Shown piece after piece: positions 7,503 to 17,700 of a stretch of DNA of 64,000 nucleotides (positions are counted from its first letter, which is position 1; each line of letters opens with the position of its first letter). Under the pieces are notes generated by a model. The model did no database searches and had not been told where the DNA came from. It saw nothing but the letters and a program-made list of their open reading frames with translations. This stretch comes from Taishania sp037189645 (GTDB taxonomy: Bacteria; Bacteroidota; Bacteroidia; Flavobacteriales_D; Crocinitomicaceae), in assembly GCA_037189645.1 (NCBI GenBank), contig JBBCIY010000004.1, positions 124,001 to 188,000 on the forward strand, written 5' to 3'. Both the position numbers and the translations under genes were made by a program.

Positions 7503-8915
7503 ATGCGCATTCCTTTGTTCACATTCATCCTGTTCTGTCTGCCCGTGTTTTCTTCAGGCCAGATGACGTTCAGCACACTTAAACACAATTTCGGTGACCT
7601 TCAAAGCTATGACAACCGCTTCGTAGATGTAACAATCACCAATCACGGACCGAAAGACGGGTACATCCTGAGTGTACGGAAACCCAGTGAGATCGTTTAC
7701 ATTCAAAACCGGGCGCTGGTACAAAAAGACAGCACACTTACGCTCCGTTTCCAGGTCAACCCGCAGCAAAAAGGAAAATTCAGTTACGCTGTCGATATTT
7801 TTACAAGCGACAAACCTGACGCACATAAACTGGTCCTGACCGGGAACCTGGTGGAAATGGAAGCCAGCCGCAACAGCAGTATGACCGCATGCCCTGACTT
7901 CAACACGCATCCCATCGGCAGAAAAGCCAATCAATTCGACCTGACCGTTATAACCATTGACGCAGAAACACGCCAGGAACTGGAACGCAGTAAGGTAAGC
8001 ATGATCCAGGACGGGTTTGCCGTATGGACAGAAAATACGGATAAAGACGGTCGTATCAGGAAACAAGGAACAATCGGGCTGGCTTATTTTTACGCAAAGA
8101 AAGAAGGGTATCTGCCTGCGGAAAAGGGGTCTTTTGTCAACAACGACCGGAACAGAGTGGTCATTGAGCTTAAAAAAGATCCCGGAAACAGTGTCATTCC
8201 TGAACCGGAAATTGCACAACAACCATCTGCAAACGAAATTGTAATAGAAACCGGGAAAAAGGAGGAACCACCTGTAACAACAGAAACGAAGCAGCCTGCT
8301 CCGGAACCCGAAACTGTCGTTTCGATCGAAAGCCTGGATGAAGACAATTTCGATCTTTCATTCTTCGTGCCTGTAAATGTCGTTTTTGTACTGGATGTTT
8401 CTTCTTCCATGAACCAGGGAGATAAGATGGAGCTGATGAAATATTCACTCAACCAGCTATCTGAAATGATCCGCCAGCAGGACAACATATCCCTTGTTAC
8501 CTATGCCTCCAGGGCAAAAGTGCTGCTCCCGCCGACAACGGGAACAGACAAGGAGGCTGTCCGCGAGCAGGTAAAGGGACTGAGGGCTTCTGGAATGACC
8601 GCCGGCGGAGAAGGGATCAGGCTGGGGTTTGAACAGGCAGAAAAAGGATTCATCCCCGACGGGGTAAATCACGTGTTTGTCATTACGGACGGTGCTTTTA
8701 ACCAAAAAAACTACGATTACAACAAGCTCATTAAAAAATATACCAAAAAGAACATTCAGCTTTCTGTTGTTGGTGTGTTGAATGATCCGAAGTCAGAAGT
8801 TTCCATGCGGGAGATCTCCAAACTGGGTGAAGGAGCATATATCCCGGTATTCAAATTGCTGGACGCTGAGAAAAACATTCGCCAGGCAGTGAGGAAGATG
8901 GCGTTCAAGCACTGA
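7503..8915 (+). CDS. Secreted VWA-domain protein with DUF1573-like N-terminus
   Basis: A 470-residue exported protein. The signal peptide is about residues 1-19 (FCLPVFSSGQ). The next 100 residues resemble the immunoglobulin-like DUF1573 fold (STLKHNFGDLQ, FVDVTITNHGP). A middle module (about 135-215) looks like a carboxypeptidase-regulatory-type beta sandwich (DGRIRKQGTIGLAYFYAKKEGY). A Pro/Glu-rich linker (about 225-285) follows, then a von Willebrand factor A domain (about 290-470) with an intact metal site: DVSSSM, T in the ASGMTAGG loop, and D in VITDGAF. VWA domains bind protein ligands through this metal. No T9SS tail is present. The gene is divergent from the acyl-CoA dehydrogenase. 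Role unknown; a surface or periplasmic adhesion/assembly factor is plausible. Confidence 0.78.
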   Translation: MRIPLFTFILFCLPVFSSGQMTFSTLKHNFGDLQSYDNRFVDVTITNHGPKDGYILSVRKPSEIVYIQNRALVQKDSTLTLRFQVNPQQKGKFSYAVDIFTSDKPDAHKLVLTGNLVEMEASRNSSMTACPDFNTHPIGRKANQFDLTVITIDAETRQELERSKVSMIQDGFAVWTENTDKDGRIRKQGTIGLAYFYAKKEGYLPAEKGSFVNNDRNRVVIELKKDPGNSVIPEPEIAQQPSANEIVIETGKKEEPPVTTETKQPAPEPETVVSIESLDEDNFDLSFFVPVNVVFVLDVSSSMNQGDKMELMKYSLNQLSEMIRQQDNISLVTYASRAKVLLPPTTGTDKEAVREQVKGLRASGMTAGGEGIRLGFEQAEKGFIPDGVNHVFVITDGAFNQKNYDYNKLIKKYTKKNIQLSVVGVLNDPKSEVSMREISKLGEGAYIPVFKLLDAEKNIRQAVRKMAFKH

Positions 8916-8954
8916 TCTGAGTAATGGACAAACGGAAATAAATGGTTTTTTGTG

Positions 8955-9080
8955 AAATAAAAAATCCCGTAAAATATTCATTTACGGGACTTAGCTATTA
9001 ATCGAAAATAAACAAGAGTACCCCTACTCCTGCAAAATCTAAGTTCAAATCTGTACACCGAAGTGCTTTATAGTTGCAAA
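8955..9080 (-). ncRNA. Second candidate minus-strand small RNA
   Basis: The 292-base gap between two rightward genes holds a minus-strand intrinsic-terminator-like hairpin (8965-8989) with T-rich tail and, about 30 bases upstream of it, another small hairpin GAGTA-CCCC-TACTC (about 9016-9029). No minus-strand gene is present, so an unannotated transcript ending here is the simplest explanation. A clear promoter is not visible; a TTTG (near 9079) and TACAGATTTG (near 9055) are spaced suboptimally. The 5' end is therefore a guess. Confidence 0.3.
8965..8989 (-). terminator. Minus-strand hairpin terminator without a gene
   Basis: TCCCGTAAA (8965-8973) pairs perfectly with TTTACGGGA (8981-8989), loop of seven bases. 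On the minus strand it is followed by TTTTTTATTT. On the plus strand there is no T-tract, so it does not look like a terminator of the VWA gene that ends at 8915. Confidence 0.65.
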
Positions 9081-9207
9081 TGTGTATCTTAATACCGACT
9101 TTTATAAACTAAAATAAAAAATCATTACGATGTCCAATGTTAATTTATTATTTAATAATATTGCATTACCCTTTGATTTACAATTATTTTTATAAAATAA
9201 AAATACA

Positions 9208-10782
9208 ATGCCCAAAACCTCTTCAGAGCATCTTATTGAACTGATAAATTCGCTTTCCAAGTCAGAAAAACGGAATTTCAAGCTGTATGCGAAACGGAAT
9301 TCCTCCCAGGAAGACCTCAAGTTTTTGCTGCTGTTCGATTACATTGATAAATGTTCCTGTTATTCCGATACAGACGTTTTGAAAAAGATCCCCGGGATAA
9401 AAAAGGAGCAGCTGTCCAACATAAAAGCCCATCTTTACAAACAGATCCTGACCGGGCTGAGGCTCCTGAACACCAGCAAATATACCCAAATCGAGATCCG
9501 GGAACACATTGACTATGCTGTTATTCTCCTCAACAAAGGTTTTTACCAGCAGGCGTTAAAGCAGCTGGAAAAAGCCGGGCAGCTCGCCAAAAAAGGAGGT
9601 TATAACATCCTCGCCCTGGAAGTCGTTGAACTGGAAAAAGCCATTGAATCTCAATTCATCACCAAGACGCTGAGCGCACGGGCCGACTACCTTACCAATC
9701 AAAGTGCTTCGAAAGAAGAGCAGGTATCCTATTCTGTCTTTTTTTCCAATCTTTCCCTGCACCTGCACGCGCTTTACCTTAAGGTGGGGTTTGTCCGTGA
9801 TGAAAAAGAAAACCTGTTCGTGCAGCAGTTCTTCATGTCGAAGATGATTCCGTTTAAAATCCAGGACCTGGGATTCGAGGGAAGGATCTACTATTATAAC
9901 GCAATGGTGAGCTACAACCACATTATACAGGATTTTGTAATGTGTTATAAATATGCCCGTCAGTGGGTCGACCTGTTCTATGAGAACCCCGAATACATCG
10001 ACTCCCGGAAAGAGATCTTTCTCCGGGCACAGCACAATTTGCTGGGCGCGCTTTTCCACCTGAGAGATTACAAGCGGTTCAGAAATGTTTTCGCGAAATA
10101 CGAGTCGGAGCAGAACAAGATGAAAGGAAAGGAAAGCATTGAGCAGGTTTACCTGCTTTACCTGCACACCAACCGCATCAACCAGTTCTATTTTGAAGGA
10201 AGGTTTGATGAAGGAATCAAGATTGTTCCGGAGATCCTTGAATTCATCAACCGCTACCAGTCCAAGATGGACGAACATCAGATCGTTGTGCTGAATTACA
10301 AGATCGCCTGCCTGTACTTCGGATCCGGCGACAACAAGACAGCTATCAGGTACCTCAACAAAGTCATCCAGTTTAAGGATTCCAGCCTCCGGGAGGACAT
10401 CCAGTGCTTTGCCAGGATCCTGAACCTGATCTCTCATTTTGAGCTGGGAAATGACGAATTGGTAGAATACCAGGTCAAGAGCGTTTACCGGTTCCTGATA
10501 AAAATGGGAGAGCTGCACGGTGTGCAAAAAGAGATCTTCTTTTTCCTGCGGCAGCTGCCATTCTCGTCCATGTCTGATCTACGGAAGGCATTCCGGGTAT
10601 TGCACAAGAAATTAGTAACGCTGGCGCAGGATCCTTATGAAAAAAGAGCTTTCCTGTACCTGGACATCATCTCCTGGCTGGAATGTAAGCTGGAAAACAA
10701 AACCGTGCAGGAAGTCATCCGGGAAAAATTCGAGCAGGAAATCCAGACAGGAAACAAGCTGTATTTTCCGAAAGACGAGTAG
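9208..10782 (+). CDS. Conserved Bacteroidota helical protein (LINSLSKSEKR family)
   Basis: A 524-residue protein with no signal peptide and no membrane helix, so probably cytoplasmic. The N-terminus (SEHLIELINSLSKSEKRNFKLYA) is typical of an uncharacterised family widespread in Bacteroidota. The remainder is almost entirely alpha-helical, with TPR-like helical pairs such as AVILLNKGFYQQALKQLEKAGQLAK, YKIACLYFGSGDNKTAIRYL and NLISHFELGNDELVEYQV. No catalytic motif is evident. A helical-repeat scaffold is the best description. The gene is a single unit between the orphan hairpin region and a convergent small gene. Confidence 0.75.
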   Translation: MPKTSSEHLIELINSLSKSEKRNFKLYAKRNSSQEDLKFLLLFDYIDKCSCYSDTDVLKKIPGIKKEQLSNIKAHLYKQILTGLRLLNTSKYTQIEIREHIDYAVILLNKGFYQQALKQLEKAGQLAKKGGYNILALEVVELEKAIESQFITKTLSARADYLTNQSASKEEQVSYSVFFSNLSLHLHALYLKVGFVRDEKENLFVQQFFMSKMIPFKIQDLGFEGRIYYYNAMVSYNHIIQDFVMCYKYARQWVDLFYENPEYIDSRKEIFLRAQHNLLGALFHLRDYKRFRNVFAKYESEQNKMKGKESIEQVYLLYLHTNRINQFYFEGRFDEGIKIVPEILEFINRYQSKMDEHQIVVLNYKIACLYFGSGDNKTAIRYLNKVIQFKDSSLREDIQCFARILNLISHFELGNDELVEYQVKSVYRFLIKMGELHGVQKEIFFFLRQLPFSSMSDLRKAFRVLHKKLVTLAQDPYEKRAFLYLDIISWLECKLENKTVQEVIREKFEQEIQTGNKLYFPKDE

Positions 10783-10819
10783 TCAGCGGTAAGATTTGCG
10801 GGTAGCGGGCAATCGGAGG

Positions 10820-11266
10820 TCATTGCTTCAAACTTGCCGAGACTTCCGAATAGTTGTCGATTGCGGATTTTACTTCTTTGGATGCCTTGCTCCGGTTTTC
10901 TTTGATAAATGCCGCATCTTCCTTGATATTGGAAGTGTATTTCAAAATCCGGGGCGCGTTTTCCTGGATCATTAACCGTAAAAAGCGGTATTCCACATTG
11001 TCCGGGGAGCTTTGAATCGCGTTTTCCAGCAGTATTTTTCCCTCCTTGAATTTTTTCAGTTTTTCACCCGGGGTTTTCTGGTATTCGGATGTTTTCATCA
11101 TAATAGCGCCATGGTATGCTTTCTGATCACCATTCACTGTTGATCCGGAAATTTTTTTCTCCATAGCAACGATCTCAGACTGGTTGCCGGATTCCATCGC
11201 CTTGAAAAATTCCGCTTTTGAAAAACCTGTTGCGGCAACGATCATTATGAGTAAATACTGTATCAT
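10820..11266 (-). CDS. Small exported protein of unknown function
   Basis: A 148-residue protein with a short hydrophobic start (MIQYLLIMIVAATGFSKA) that reads as a signal peptide. The mature part is lysine-rich and helical, with a central AYHGAIMMKTSEYQKTPGEKLKKFKEGK stretch (described here in part: AYHGAIMMK, then a KKFKEGK helix) and NVEYRFLRLMIQEN. This pattern is seen in uncharacterised periplasmic proteins of Flavobacteriales. The gene is 42 bases from the acyltransferase gene upstream on the same strand and probably shares its transcript. Confidence 0.65.
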   Translation of the reverse strand: MIQYLLIMIVAATGFSKAEFFKAMESGNQSEIVAMEKKISGSTVNGDQKAYHGAIMMKTSEYQKTPGEKLKKFKEGKILLENAIQSSPDNVEYRFLRLMIQENAPRILKYTSNIKEDAAFIKENRSKASKEVKSAIDNYSEVSASLKQ

Positions 11267-11308
11267 CTTTCTTTTTTATTCTTCCTGGCATCAAAATATG
11301 CGCCAAAA

Positions 11309-12625
11309 TTACGCATCAAAGATCAGCTTAAAAAGCTGCCGGCGCTGTTCTTTCATTTCCAGTATGGCTTCCTTATTGTTCATCAGTAAGAATGTGTAGT
11401 TCAGTTTATAGGAAATATGCTGCATGTACGTTGCAAAGCTGTACGCAAACAGTCCTAGCACCGGCATCAGGAAGCAATAGGCAACCATCGCCCAAAACCC
11501 GGGATGAAACAGCTGATAGACCAGTACGGAAAAAACCGCGTAATTTACCGGATACAGGATCAGGCTTATCAAAATGGCAAGAGGAGCATAGAATTCTTTG
11601 CTGGTTTTGAGCCGTACAATAATCATATCCGTCAGCCGGTAAGGAATAATGTTGTGGATCAGTCCAAATAAAAAAAGCGGGAACCCGACGATCAGTCCTA
11701 TGGAGGAAGTAATGATCTGACGGATGAACATGCCGGACCGGAGTCCTCTGTCCAGGAAATCGTCCTTGATCTCCGTTTTTTCCGTTTTCCATTTCAGGTT
11801 CCAGTACAATTGCTGGATCTGCTCTATCTTTTCGGGGTTGTCAAGGCTTAGCTTTTCAATCCGGTCCCTGATCTTCTTAACCAGCTCCATTTCGGATTCG
11901 ACCCCTGAAGTGTTGGGCAGATACCTTGATTGCAACGCTTCGGAAAGAGCGGTTATCAACGCTTCCTGCTCCTTGTTTTGCGCCGTTACCAGCACTCCTT
12001 CCAGCAGCTTTCTGAATTCATCCGTCAGCTTCCTGGCGGCCGAAGCCTGGTTTTCCTTAAACTCTTCCAGGTGATGTGTTACCCCGATTCCTTCTCCGAA
12101 ATTGACCATGATGGAGCTTCTGAATTTTTCTCCCTGGGTGTACATCAATCCGACAGGAACAACTTTCAGGTTCAGCTGTCCATCATTCCGAAGCTCTGTT
12201 TCCAGCGCGATCCTCGCCGTTCCGGATTTCAGCTGGCGCAGCAACAGTTCCATCTGGCTGTTCCCTTCCGGGAAGATGACAAGTGTTTTTCCTTCGGAAA
12301 GCAGGCGGTAGCACTCTTCAAATGTCGATGCATTGTTTACTCCTTCTGTTTTTGCTTCAGTGGAGCGATTAACCGGGATCATATTCAAGGACCTCAGGAT
12401 TTTCATTTTCCACTTGCTGTTGAAAAATGTTGCCTTGGTCATGTAGTAGATCGGTCTCGGGGAAATAATACCTATCAGCAGAGCATCGACCAATGTGTTC
12501 GGGTGATTGGCAATGATGATCATCGGCCCCGGATGGTCCAGGTATTTTTCATTTCTGACCTTTATTTCCGAATAATAAAGATTAATTCCGATGCGCATCA
12601 GTATTTTGAGAATCCGGTAGAGCAT
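11309..12625 (-). CDS. PlsC-like glycerol-phosphate acyltransferase with C-terminal membrane domain
   Basis: A 438-residue acyltransferase. The LPLAT/PlsC domain covers about residues 20-225. Block I reads NHPNTLVD, with five residues between the catalytic His and Asp (H-x5-D) rather than four, a spacing also seen in fungal Gat-type GPATs. Block III is FPEGNSQ and block IV contains VVPVGLMY. The C-terminal 150 residues contain about four membrane helices (IITSSIGLIVGFPLFLFGL, FYAPLAILISLILY and others). It probably transfers fatty acyl groups to glycerol-3-phosphate, lysophosphatidate or a related envelope lipid; the exact acceptor cannot be told from sequence. Inner membrane. Confidence 0.82.
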   Translation of the reverse strand: MLYRILKILMRIGINLYYSEIKVRNEKYLDHPGPMIIIANHPNTLVDALLIGIISPRPIYYMTKATFFNSKWKMKILRSLNMIPVNRSTEAKTEGVNNASTFEECYRLLSEGKTLVIFPEGNSQMELLLRQLKSGTARIALETELRNDGQLNLKVVPVGLMYTQGEKFRSSIMVNFGEGIGVTHHLEEFKENQASAARKLTDEFRKLLEGVLVTAQNKEQEALITALSEALQSRYLPNTSGVESEMELVKKIRDRIEKLSLDNPEKIEQIQQLYWNLKWKTEKTEIKDDFLDRGLRSGMFIRQIITSSIGLIVGFPLFLFGLIHNIIPYRLTDMIIVRLKTSKEFYAPLAILISLILYPVNYAVFSVLVYQLFHPGFWAMVAYCFLMPVLGLFAYSFATYMQHISYKLNYTFLLMNNKEAILEMKEQRRQLFKLIFDA

Positions 12626-12684
12626 TCCGTTGCTGTTTTTTAATAACAGGCGTGAAGATACAAAAATAACGGTATTGGCGTTCG

Positions 12685-14571
12685 TTAACGAAGCTGGATC
12701 GTTCCCTGCCTGTTCCCGAGCGAGTCAATGAAGAATCCCTGCGGTTCGATGATATTGTCTTTCCAGTAGGATTGGATGCGCTGGTTCTTTTCAGGGATTG
12801 TAATAATGAACACCCCTTCTCGCTTGCCTTTTTTCCAGACCCCTTCTATCTTCTGCCCGTTTGCTTCGTAGTGAATTCCCTTTCCTTCAATGGTATCATT
12901 TACCCAGCTTCCTTCAAACCTGGAACCGTTCATGTACCGGTACTCTCCTTTTCCTTGCTTAAGTCCGTCTTTGTATTCTCCAAAGTAGCCGAGATCAGAA
13001 CGGTATGAATACAGCCACGCTCCATCCTGGGTTTTAACCTTATTTCCCTGCTGGTCAACGGCATCCCTGGAACCCAGCGAATAAAGCAGGGTAAACCGGT
13101 CGGGTTCTTTCACAAACAACGGATACAGGTATTTCCCGGTCTGGCTGAATCCTAATTGTTCAAACACCACATGCGTAACACCGTTTTCCTCGAAATCCTG
13201 TTTAAGTGCTTCCAGGTCATCCGTATAGGGAAAAGTTTTCGCTTTCGTATCTCCCACGAAATAGAATAGTTCCGGTTTTCTTGTCACCACTACATCGGTT
13301 CTTTTCAGGTTGTCTTTCGCCCATTCGGCAACCAATAGAAAATTGGCCCAGTTGGGAGCATGATTCGCTTCTGCTTTAGCATGCAATGTCTTTATTGTCG
13401 GGTAATTGACAAAGATATACGGCAGCACCAACAGCGGGTAGATCTTTCCTGATCGTACAAAATCGTGTTTTATGATCAGCTCCAGCAGGCTTTTGATCCC
13501 TGCAAAAAATACGATCAGCAAAAGAGGAGTCAAGGGAAGGATGAAACGAATACCGAACCACACATCCGGCCAGAGCATAAAGATGATGAAGTTTGCGCCG
13601 AAAAAGGAAAGAAGAAGCCACCTCAGCTGGGGGAACTTCCATATTCCAACTACTGAAAAAACGATCGTCATGATCCCTAAAAACCACTGTAATCCACTCG
13701 CGGGAATCGGGTTTCCCGTTGCAGGGTCATTGTAGGCGGTTGGCTTCACGGGAAAAAGAAGACTTGGAATTTCCTTTGAAACATACCGGACCGCATTGTT
13801 CTTAATTCTTGTTCCCCAGTCGGCCATCTCCATTTCCCTGCTGTCTTCCTGGTATGGATTTACCTTGAGCAACTGCTTTACATATGAGCTTCCTCCCAGC
13901 GAGCTGCTCCTGATCTGCCACGGCAGGTATGCCAGGACAAAGCAGAGTGTCAGGATTCCCGCCACTTTATATTTTTTTGCGATCATCAGGTAAAAAACAA
14001 ACGCTCCCAGGATGGCAATTCCCTGCGTGCGGATATAAACCAGGGCAACAACTCCGAAGACCGTAAGGAAAAAAGACCACGATTTCAGCTTGTAATCACT
14101 GTCAGCAAATTTCAAAAACGCATACAATGTAAGCAGCAGGAAGAATACGAACGGAATCTCCGACATCGTGATGCTGGCATATTCCAGCAAGTGCATGTTC
14201 AGCAATGTTGCAACGGCGATGACTCCCGAAAAGATCCGGTTGCCCGTAAACCGGAATGAAAGCAGAAATGTGACAATGACACTTCCCAGGAGAAACAATC
14301 CGTTCAGGATCTTCAGCCCTTTGAGCGAAGTGACCCCTAATTTGATCGCTATCGCGAGAATAAACGGATACCCGGGAGGATAGTGATTGGTCGGAGACGG
14401 GTTGGGGTGATAGGAAGTGATGTATTGAAAATCCGAAGCGATCCCTTTCGCCAGCGCATAATAAGTGGCATTGTCCCCTCCTAAGAAGAGCTTGGAATTG
14501 AAAACAAAGGGATAGACCAGGATGAAGATAAAAGTTAGAGCGGCGTAGTAAAACCAGTTGTATTTTAACAT
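12685..14571 (-). CDS. GT39/ArnT-like membrane glycosyltransferase with C-terminal MORN repeats
   Basis: A 628-residue polytopic protein. The N-terminal 400 residues hold about ten membrane helices with the features of GT-C (PMT/ArnT-like) enzymes: an acidic first loop (FLGGDNATYYALAKG), a Pro/Tyr-rich HYPPGYPF loop and MSEIPFVFFLLL. These enzymes transfer sugars from polyprenyl-phosphate donors at the periplasmic face. A soluble region (about 410-520) follows. At about 528-590 are at least three MORN repeats: YFGEYKDGLKQGKGEY, FEGSWVNDTIEGKG and IEGVWKKGKREG. MORN repeats usually mediate membrane or protein contacts. The fusion is unusual to me. A TAAATTTG -7 element lies at 14627-14634 on the minus strand. 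Confidence 0.78.
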   Translation of the reverse strand: MLKYNWFYYAALTFIFILVYPFVFNSKLFLGGDNATYYALAKGIASDFQYITSYHPNPSPTNHYPPGYPFILAIAIKLGVTSLKGLKILNGLFLLGSVIVTFLLSFRFTGNRIFSGVIAVATLLNMHLLEYASITMSEIPFVFFLLLTLYAFLKFADSDYKLKSWSFFLTVFGVVALVYIRTQGIAILGAFVFYLMIAKKYKVAGILTLCFVLAYLPWQIRSSSLGGSSYVKQLLKVNPYQEDSREMEMADWGTRIKNNAVRYVSKEIPSLLFPVKPTAYNDPATGNPIPASGLQWFLGIMTIVFSVVGIWKFPQLRWLLLSFFGANFIIFMLWPDVWFGIRFILPLTPLLLIVFFAGIKSLLELIIKHDFVRSGKIYPLLVLPYIFVNYPTIKTLHAKAEANHAPNWANFLLVAEWAKDNLKRTDVVVTRKPELFYFVGDTKAKTFPYTDDLEALKQDFEENGVTHVVFEQLGFSQTGKYLYPLFVKEPDRFTLLYSLGSRDAVDQQGNKVKTQDGAWLYSYRSDLGYFGEYKDGLKQGKGEYRYMNGSRFEGSWVNDTIEGKGIHYEANGQKIEGVWKKGKREGVFIITIPEKNQRIQSYWKDNIIEPQGFFIDSLGNRQGTIQLR

Positions 14572-14626
14572 AAAAAGCTATTTTTTATGAATAATCCGTG
14601 TGATTTGCTGTCAAACACACTTGTGA

Positions 14627-14665
14627 CAAATTTAAAGAAAAATTGATCTGAAAAGGCTACCTTTG
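14627..14665. promoter_or_regulatory. Divergent -7 elements for GT-MORN and T9SS type B genes
   Basis: The 147-base divergent spacer holds TAAATTTG on the minus strand (14634-14627) and TACCTTTG on the plus strand (14658-14665), both fitting TAnnTTTG. Neither has a TTG at the ideal 19-base spacing. Predicted starts are 45-50 bases before each gene. Confidence 0.4.
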
Positions 14666-14718
14666 AAGAAAATATAAGTCTTAATATATACTAACAGGCC
14701 ATTATCAGCGTTATCAAA

Positions 14719-17700
14719 ATGTTGTTGAAGTATAGTGTGATAAATCGATTTTTTGCTCTTTTAGTCATCGTTTTGCTTGGCTTTAAAGTTGAGGCTTCTC
14801 ATATTATGGGAGGAAGCATTACGTATGAATGTATGGGAAACGGGGATTATGTCTTCCAGCTTGTCTTCTACCGTGACTGCAATGGCGCACAGGTCAACAC
14901 CAATTCCCAGACATTACGGATCTGGAATCATCCGACACTGACATCCATAACGGTTCCCTATGTTTCAACCGAGGACATCTCCCCTGAAGGCACCCAGGCA
15001 TCCGGCGGCCCCCAGTGCTTCAACTGTAATACACCAAACGGGAACATTGGTATCGGTTCCATTCAGCGGATTACATACAGAAGCGCACCAGTCAATATTT
15101 CAGGTGTACCTCCTGCACAAGGATGGGTCATTACATTTGACGATTTTTCCCGCAACGGGAACATTACCAACCTGCAAAACCCACTCAACTACGGTATTAC
15201 TTTAACCGCAAAGATCTTCAACGTCAATGCCCAAAACAATGCGTGTCACGACAATTCCCCACAATTCCTGCAAAACCCTCATTTTGTAAGCTGTGCCGGG
15301 AAGCCGTTTAAGCTCAATCTCAACCCGGTTGACCCAGACCTGGATTCACTGGAAATCAGCTTTGACCAGCCGCTGAACAACCTCAACAACAACCCGTATT
15401 CAGAGGGGGTAAATCCTTCCACTGTCCCGTTTGTATCCGGTTTTTCGGCGACAGACCCTACTCCGACAACCGCAATGATGGCCGGCAATCAAAATGCACA
15501 GCTGAATCCATTGTCAGGAGAAATCACATTCCTGAGCAATTTAACGGGTAATTTCAATGTTAAAATAAAAGTGACCTCGTTTCGGAACGGGTTGCGCATT
15601 TCCGAAGTCGTATATGAAATGCAGCTGATCGTAACAAATTGTACGGGGAATAACAATCCGCCGGTAATTACCGCTCCGTTTTCAGGTAGTTTCGAAACAA
15701 CCGTGATGGCAGGCGATTTTGTAAATTTCAACCTGAACTCAACCGATACTGAACTGTTACAGGACGGTACTCCGCAGACAAATACAATTTTACCGACCGG
15801 GCTGCTCTTCGGTCCCGACCCAAGCATTAACGGCGGGTGCCTGATCGCTCCCTGCCCCACCGTCACTCCTGCCCTTCCGATCTCCGGAACACAGGGTGCT
15901 TCCGCAGCATTTAACTGGCAAACCGATTGTGCACACCTGCTGGATGCCAGCGGGAACGAGCTGGACATGGTTCCTTACCAGTTCGTGTTCCGTGTACAGG
16001 ACAATTATTGCCCGATTCCTGAGGTGGTGTATGAAACAGTAACGATCAACGTTGTAAACCCGGGTGTGATCCAGGCGCCCCAGATCACCTGTATTCAGGG
16101 ATCTGGAACAGGCGATTTCACCATCAACTGGACCCCTGTCACGGATCCGAACGGAACATTTGTTTCCTACCAGGTGCATACTGTTCAAGACGGGCTGATC
16201 GCCACCATTCCGGCGATCGGAACCTCCTCCTACACGCGCACCGGTGTCACCGATGACCAGGATTACTTTATAACGGTCGTTTCGGGTTGTAGCGGGCAGG
16301 CGCTCAGGAATTCCGATACCGTTTCAAATATTTACCTGAACCTGAGCAATCTCAATCCCGGAATCGCCGTTCTGGACTGGAATAACCCGACAAGCCCTGC
16401 CCTTCCGTCGATGGGAAGCTATTATTACATCCACAGGGAATACCCTGCCGGCGTCTGGACGATCATTGATTCTGTTCCTTACGGAACAACTCAGTATTCT
16501 GAGATCATCGACATCTGCAATGCATTTTTGAATTACCGGATCTCTCTTAACAATACTCCTTGCGATTTTACCTCCCAGATCAACGGGAATACCTTTACGG
16601 ATCAGACTCCTCCGGATATTCCTAACGTTGTCAATGTTACAATAGACACCCTGACCAATGAAACCAGCATCACCTGGACGCCTTCTCCACAACCTGATAC
16701 GTATGGGTATATCGTGTACATGCAAGACCCTGTAACCGGTTTTTTAATTGAGCTGGACACTATTTACGGAAAGTTCAACACAACATATACCTATTTGGAG
16801 CCTTATGTGGATGGTTCCGTTACCTACACCGTAGCGGCTTTTGATTCATGCCCTTCTCCGATCGGGGATCCGTTCAACCTATCGGCACGGGATCCGAATT
16901 TCCATACTACGATCTACCTGCAAAGTGATTTGTCGATCTGTGATGGAGATGTGACAGTCTCGTGGAACCAGTATGGGGGATGGCCCGTTGTTTCCTACGA
17001 CGTGTTTCTGAAAACCGGTACCTCTGACTGGGTACTTGTCCAGACCGTCAACCAGCTTTCGTATTCATTCACTGGTAATGACCTGGAAAACTATAAGGTT
17101 GTTGTCCGTGCCAATAAGGGCGATGGGATCATTTCTTTTTCCAATGTGGAAGCATTTACAGTCAAACGACAGGCTCAGCCTTCATACAGCTACATCCGGT
17201 TCGCGACCGTACAGCCGGACGATGAGGCTGTAACGATCGATTACATCTACGACCAGGGAGTAGTTGTTACCAAGATAGAATTACAGCGTTTAAACAAAGG
17301 TGTTTTTGAAACAATTGAAGAAGTCCTTTCTCCCCAGTCACCCCATACGTTTACAGACAACAATGTATACGTAGATGAGGAAAGCTATACATACAGGGTG
17401 CTGTTCTATGACAGCTGCGGAAACCCGGGCAGCACTTCCAATATCGGAAAGACGATCCTGCTCCATACACAAATAGACGATACGCAGCTGAAAACATACC
17501 TTTCCTGGACACCTTACGAAGCTTTTAATGGAAGCATATTGGGGTACAATGTTTTCCGGATCGTTGATGGAGTCTACGGTCCCGGACCTATTGCATTTGT
17601 ACAGCCACACGTGCTCAGCTTTGAAGAGGATGTTTATGATCTTGACACAGAAGGGAAAATCTGTTACCGGGTTGAAGCGGTAGAAGCCGGGAATATCTTC

